From Heracleum sosnowskyi (lineage: Eukaryota; Streptophyta; Magnoliopsida; Apiales; Apiaceae): a stretch of DNA of 64,000 bases. Below are positions 63,895 to 64,000 of this stretch, piece by piece (the stretch's first letter is position 1; the number at the start of each line of letters is the position of its first letter). The stretch is taken from assembly GCA_030848705.1 (NCBI GenBank), contig CM061237.1, positions 87,229,910-87,293,909 on the forward strand, read 5' to 3'. Both the position numbers and the translations under genes were made by a program. Below the pieces are notes generated by a model. The model searched no databases. It was not told where the DNA came from and saw only the letters and a program-made list of their open reading frames with translations.

Positions 63895-64000
63895 AGTCTG
63901 ACTGTAAGTTTTTATGTTTTCTGTTCTAAGTTAAATTTAAACTCTGTTTTAAAATTAAACTCTGTTATATTTTAAACACTGCATTTGTTATATGTTTTGA
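63895..64000 (+). other. Start of the 3' untranslated region of element E
   Basis: AAACTCTG motifs and ACACTGCATTTGTTATATGTTTTGA, co-linear with B at 50640-50750. In B the polypurine tract and the 3' LTR follow within about 60 bp, so E's 3' LTR should start just outside the window. Confidence 0.85.

Larger units (their letters stand above)
12703..64000 (+). mobile_element. Element G: SIRE-type copia element, host of the B and E insertions
   Basis: 5' LTR (about 12703-13404), primer site, gag (13468-15643, then 51323-51621) and the start of pol (51640-52638). B is inserted at 15644-51322 with TTCCT on both sides (15639-15643 and 51323-51327). E is inserted at 52639, and the rest of G lies beyond the window. 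Its gag and pol differ clearly from those of B, C, E and F, so it is a separate SIRE-type family. Confidence 0.8.
52639..64000 (+). mobile_element. Element E: SIRE-type copia element (B/C/E family), 3' LTR outside the window
   Basis: 5' LTR, primer site, complete gag, pol with one deletion, spacer and extra gene. The window ends in the 3' untranslated region just before the expected polypurine tract. It is inserted in G's pol; the expected duplication is AGTTA (52634-52638), whose partner is not visible. gag is intact; pol and the extra gene carry small lesions. Confidence 0.92.

Overview
The window is plant nuclear DNA, most likely from a large-genome eudicot; I cannot name the species. I find no host gene, tRNA, rRNA or CRISPR array. 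Almost every base belongs to LTR retrotransposons inserted into one another. Most are Ty1/copia elements of the Sirevirus (SIRE) type: an initiator-Met-tRNA primer site (TTGGTATCAGAGC), a GGGGGAGAT polypurine tract directly before the 3' LTR, a long gag with UBN2-like and CCHC-knuckle regions, pol in the order protease-integrase-RT-RNase H, and a large extra gene between pol and the 3' LTR.

I resolved the nesting from LTR pairs and 5-bp target duplications. Element A (left edge to 12701, +) is an old copy cut by two gypsy-like LTRs: one running off the left edge to 1821 (minus), and a solo LTR at 5123-9757 (duplication TCTCT). Element G (about 12703 to beyond the right edge, +) is split by element B (15644-51322, +, TTCCT) and by element E (52639 to beyond the right edge, +). 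B's gag is split 18 bp after its ATG by element C (16241-41478, minus, TCCAG). C's extra gene is split by solo LTR D (19879-33403, GTAAG). D is split by element F (20860-32895, minus, AAAGC). LTR divergence fits this order: 1 difference in 602 bp for F, about 8 in 493 for C, about 9 in 517 for B.

F is the youngest copy, with open gag and pol. B, C and E belong to one closely related family (LTRs 493-545 bp) and carry different lesions: internal gag deletion and a lost integrase Asp (B), nonsense codons (C), and a 16-bp RNase H deletion (E). G, A, D and F represent other SIRE-type families.

The most interesting part is the third gene. In B, C and E it has an N-terminal conserved domain, an acidic/basic disordered middle, a coiled coil and a conserved C-terminal domain of about 230 residues. 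It is preceded by a 1.3-1.4 kb spacer that contains a promoter-like block. Homologous C-terminal domains are visible in F and, more distantly, in A. Polypurine-tract-like GGGGGAG runs lie inside its coding sequence and inside the integrase-RT linker. Each family also carries its own dispersed short motif; in B/C/E and in F this motif is in one orientation in the LTR and in the reverse-complement orientation through the body. F has in addition an antisense 127-codon ORF with a TATA-like box.
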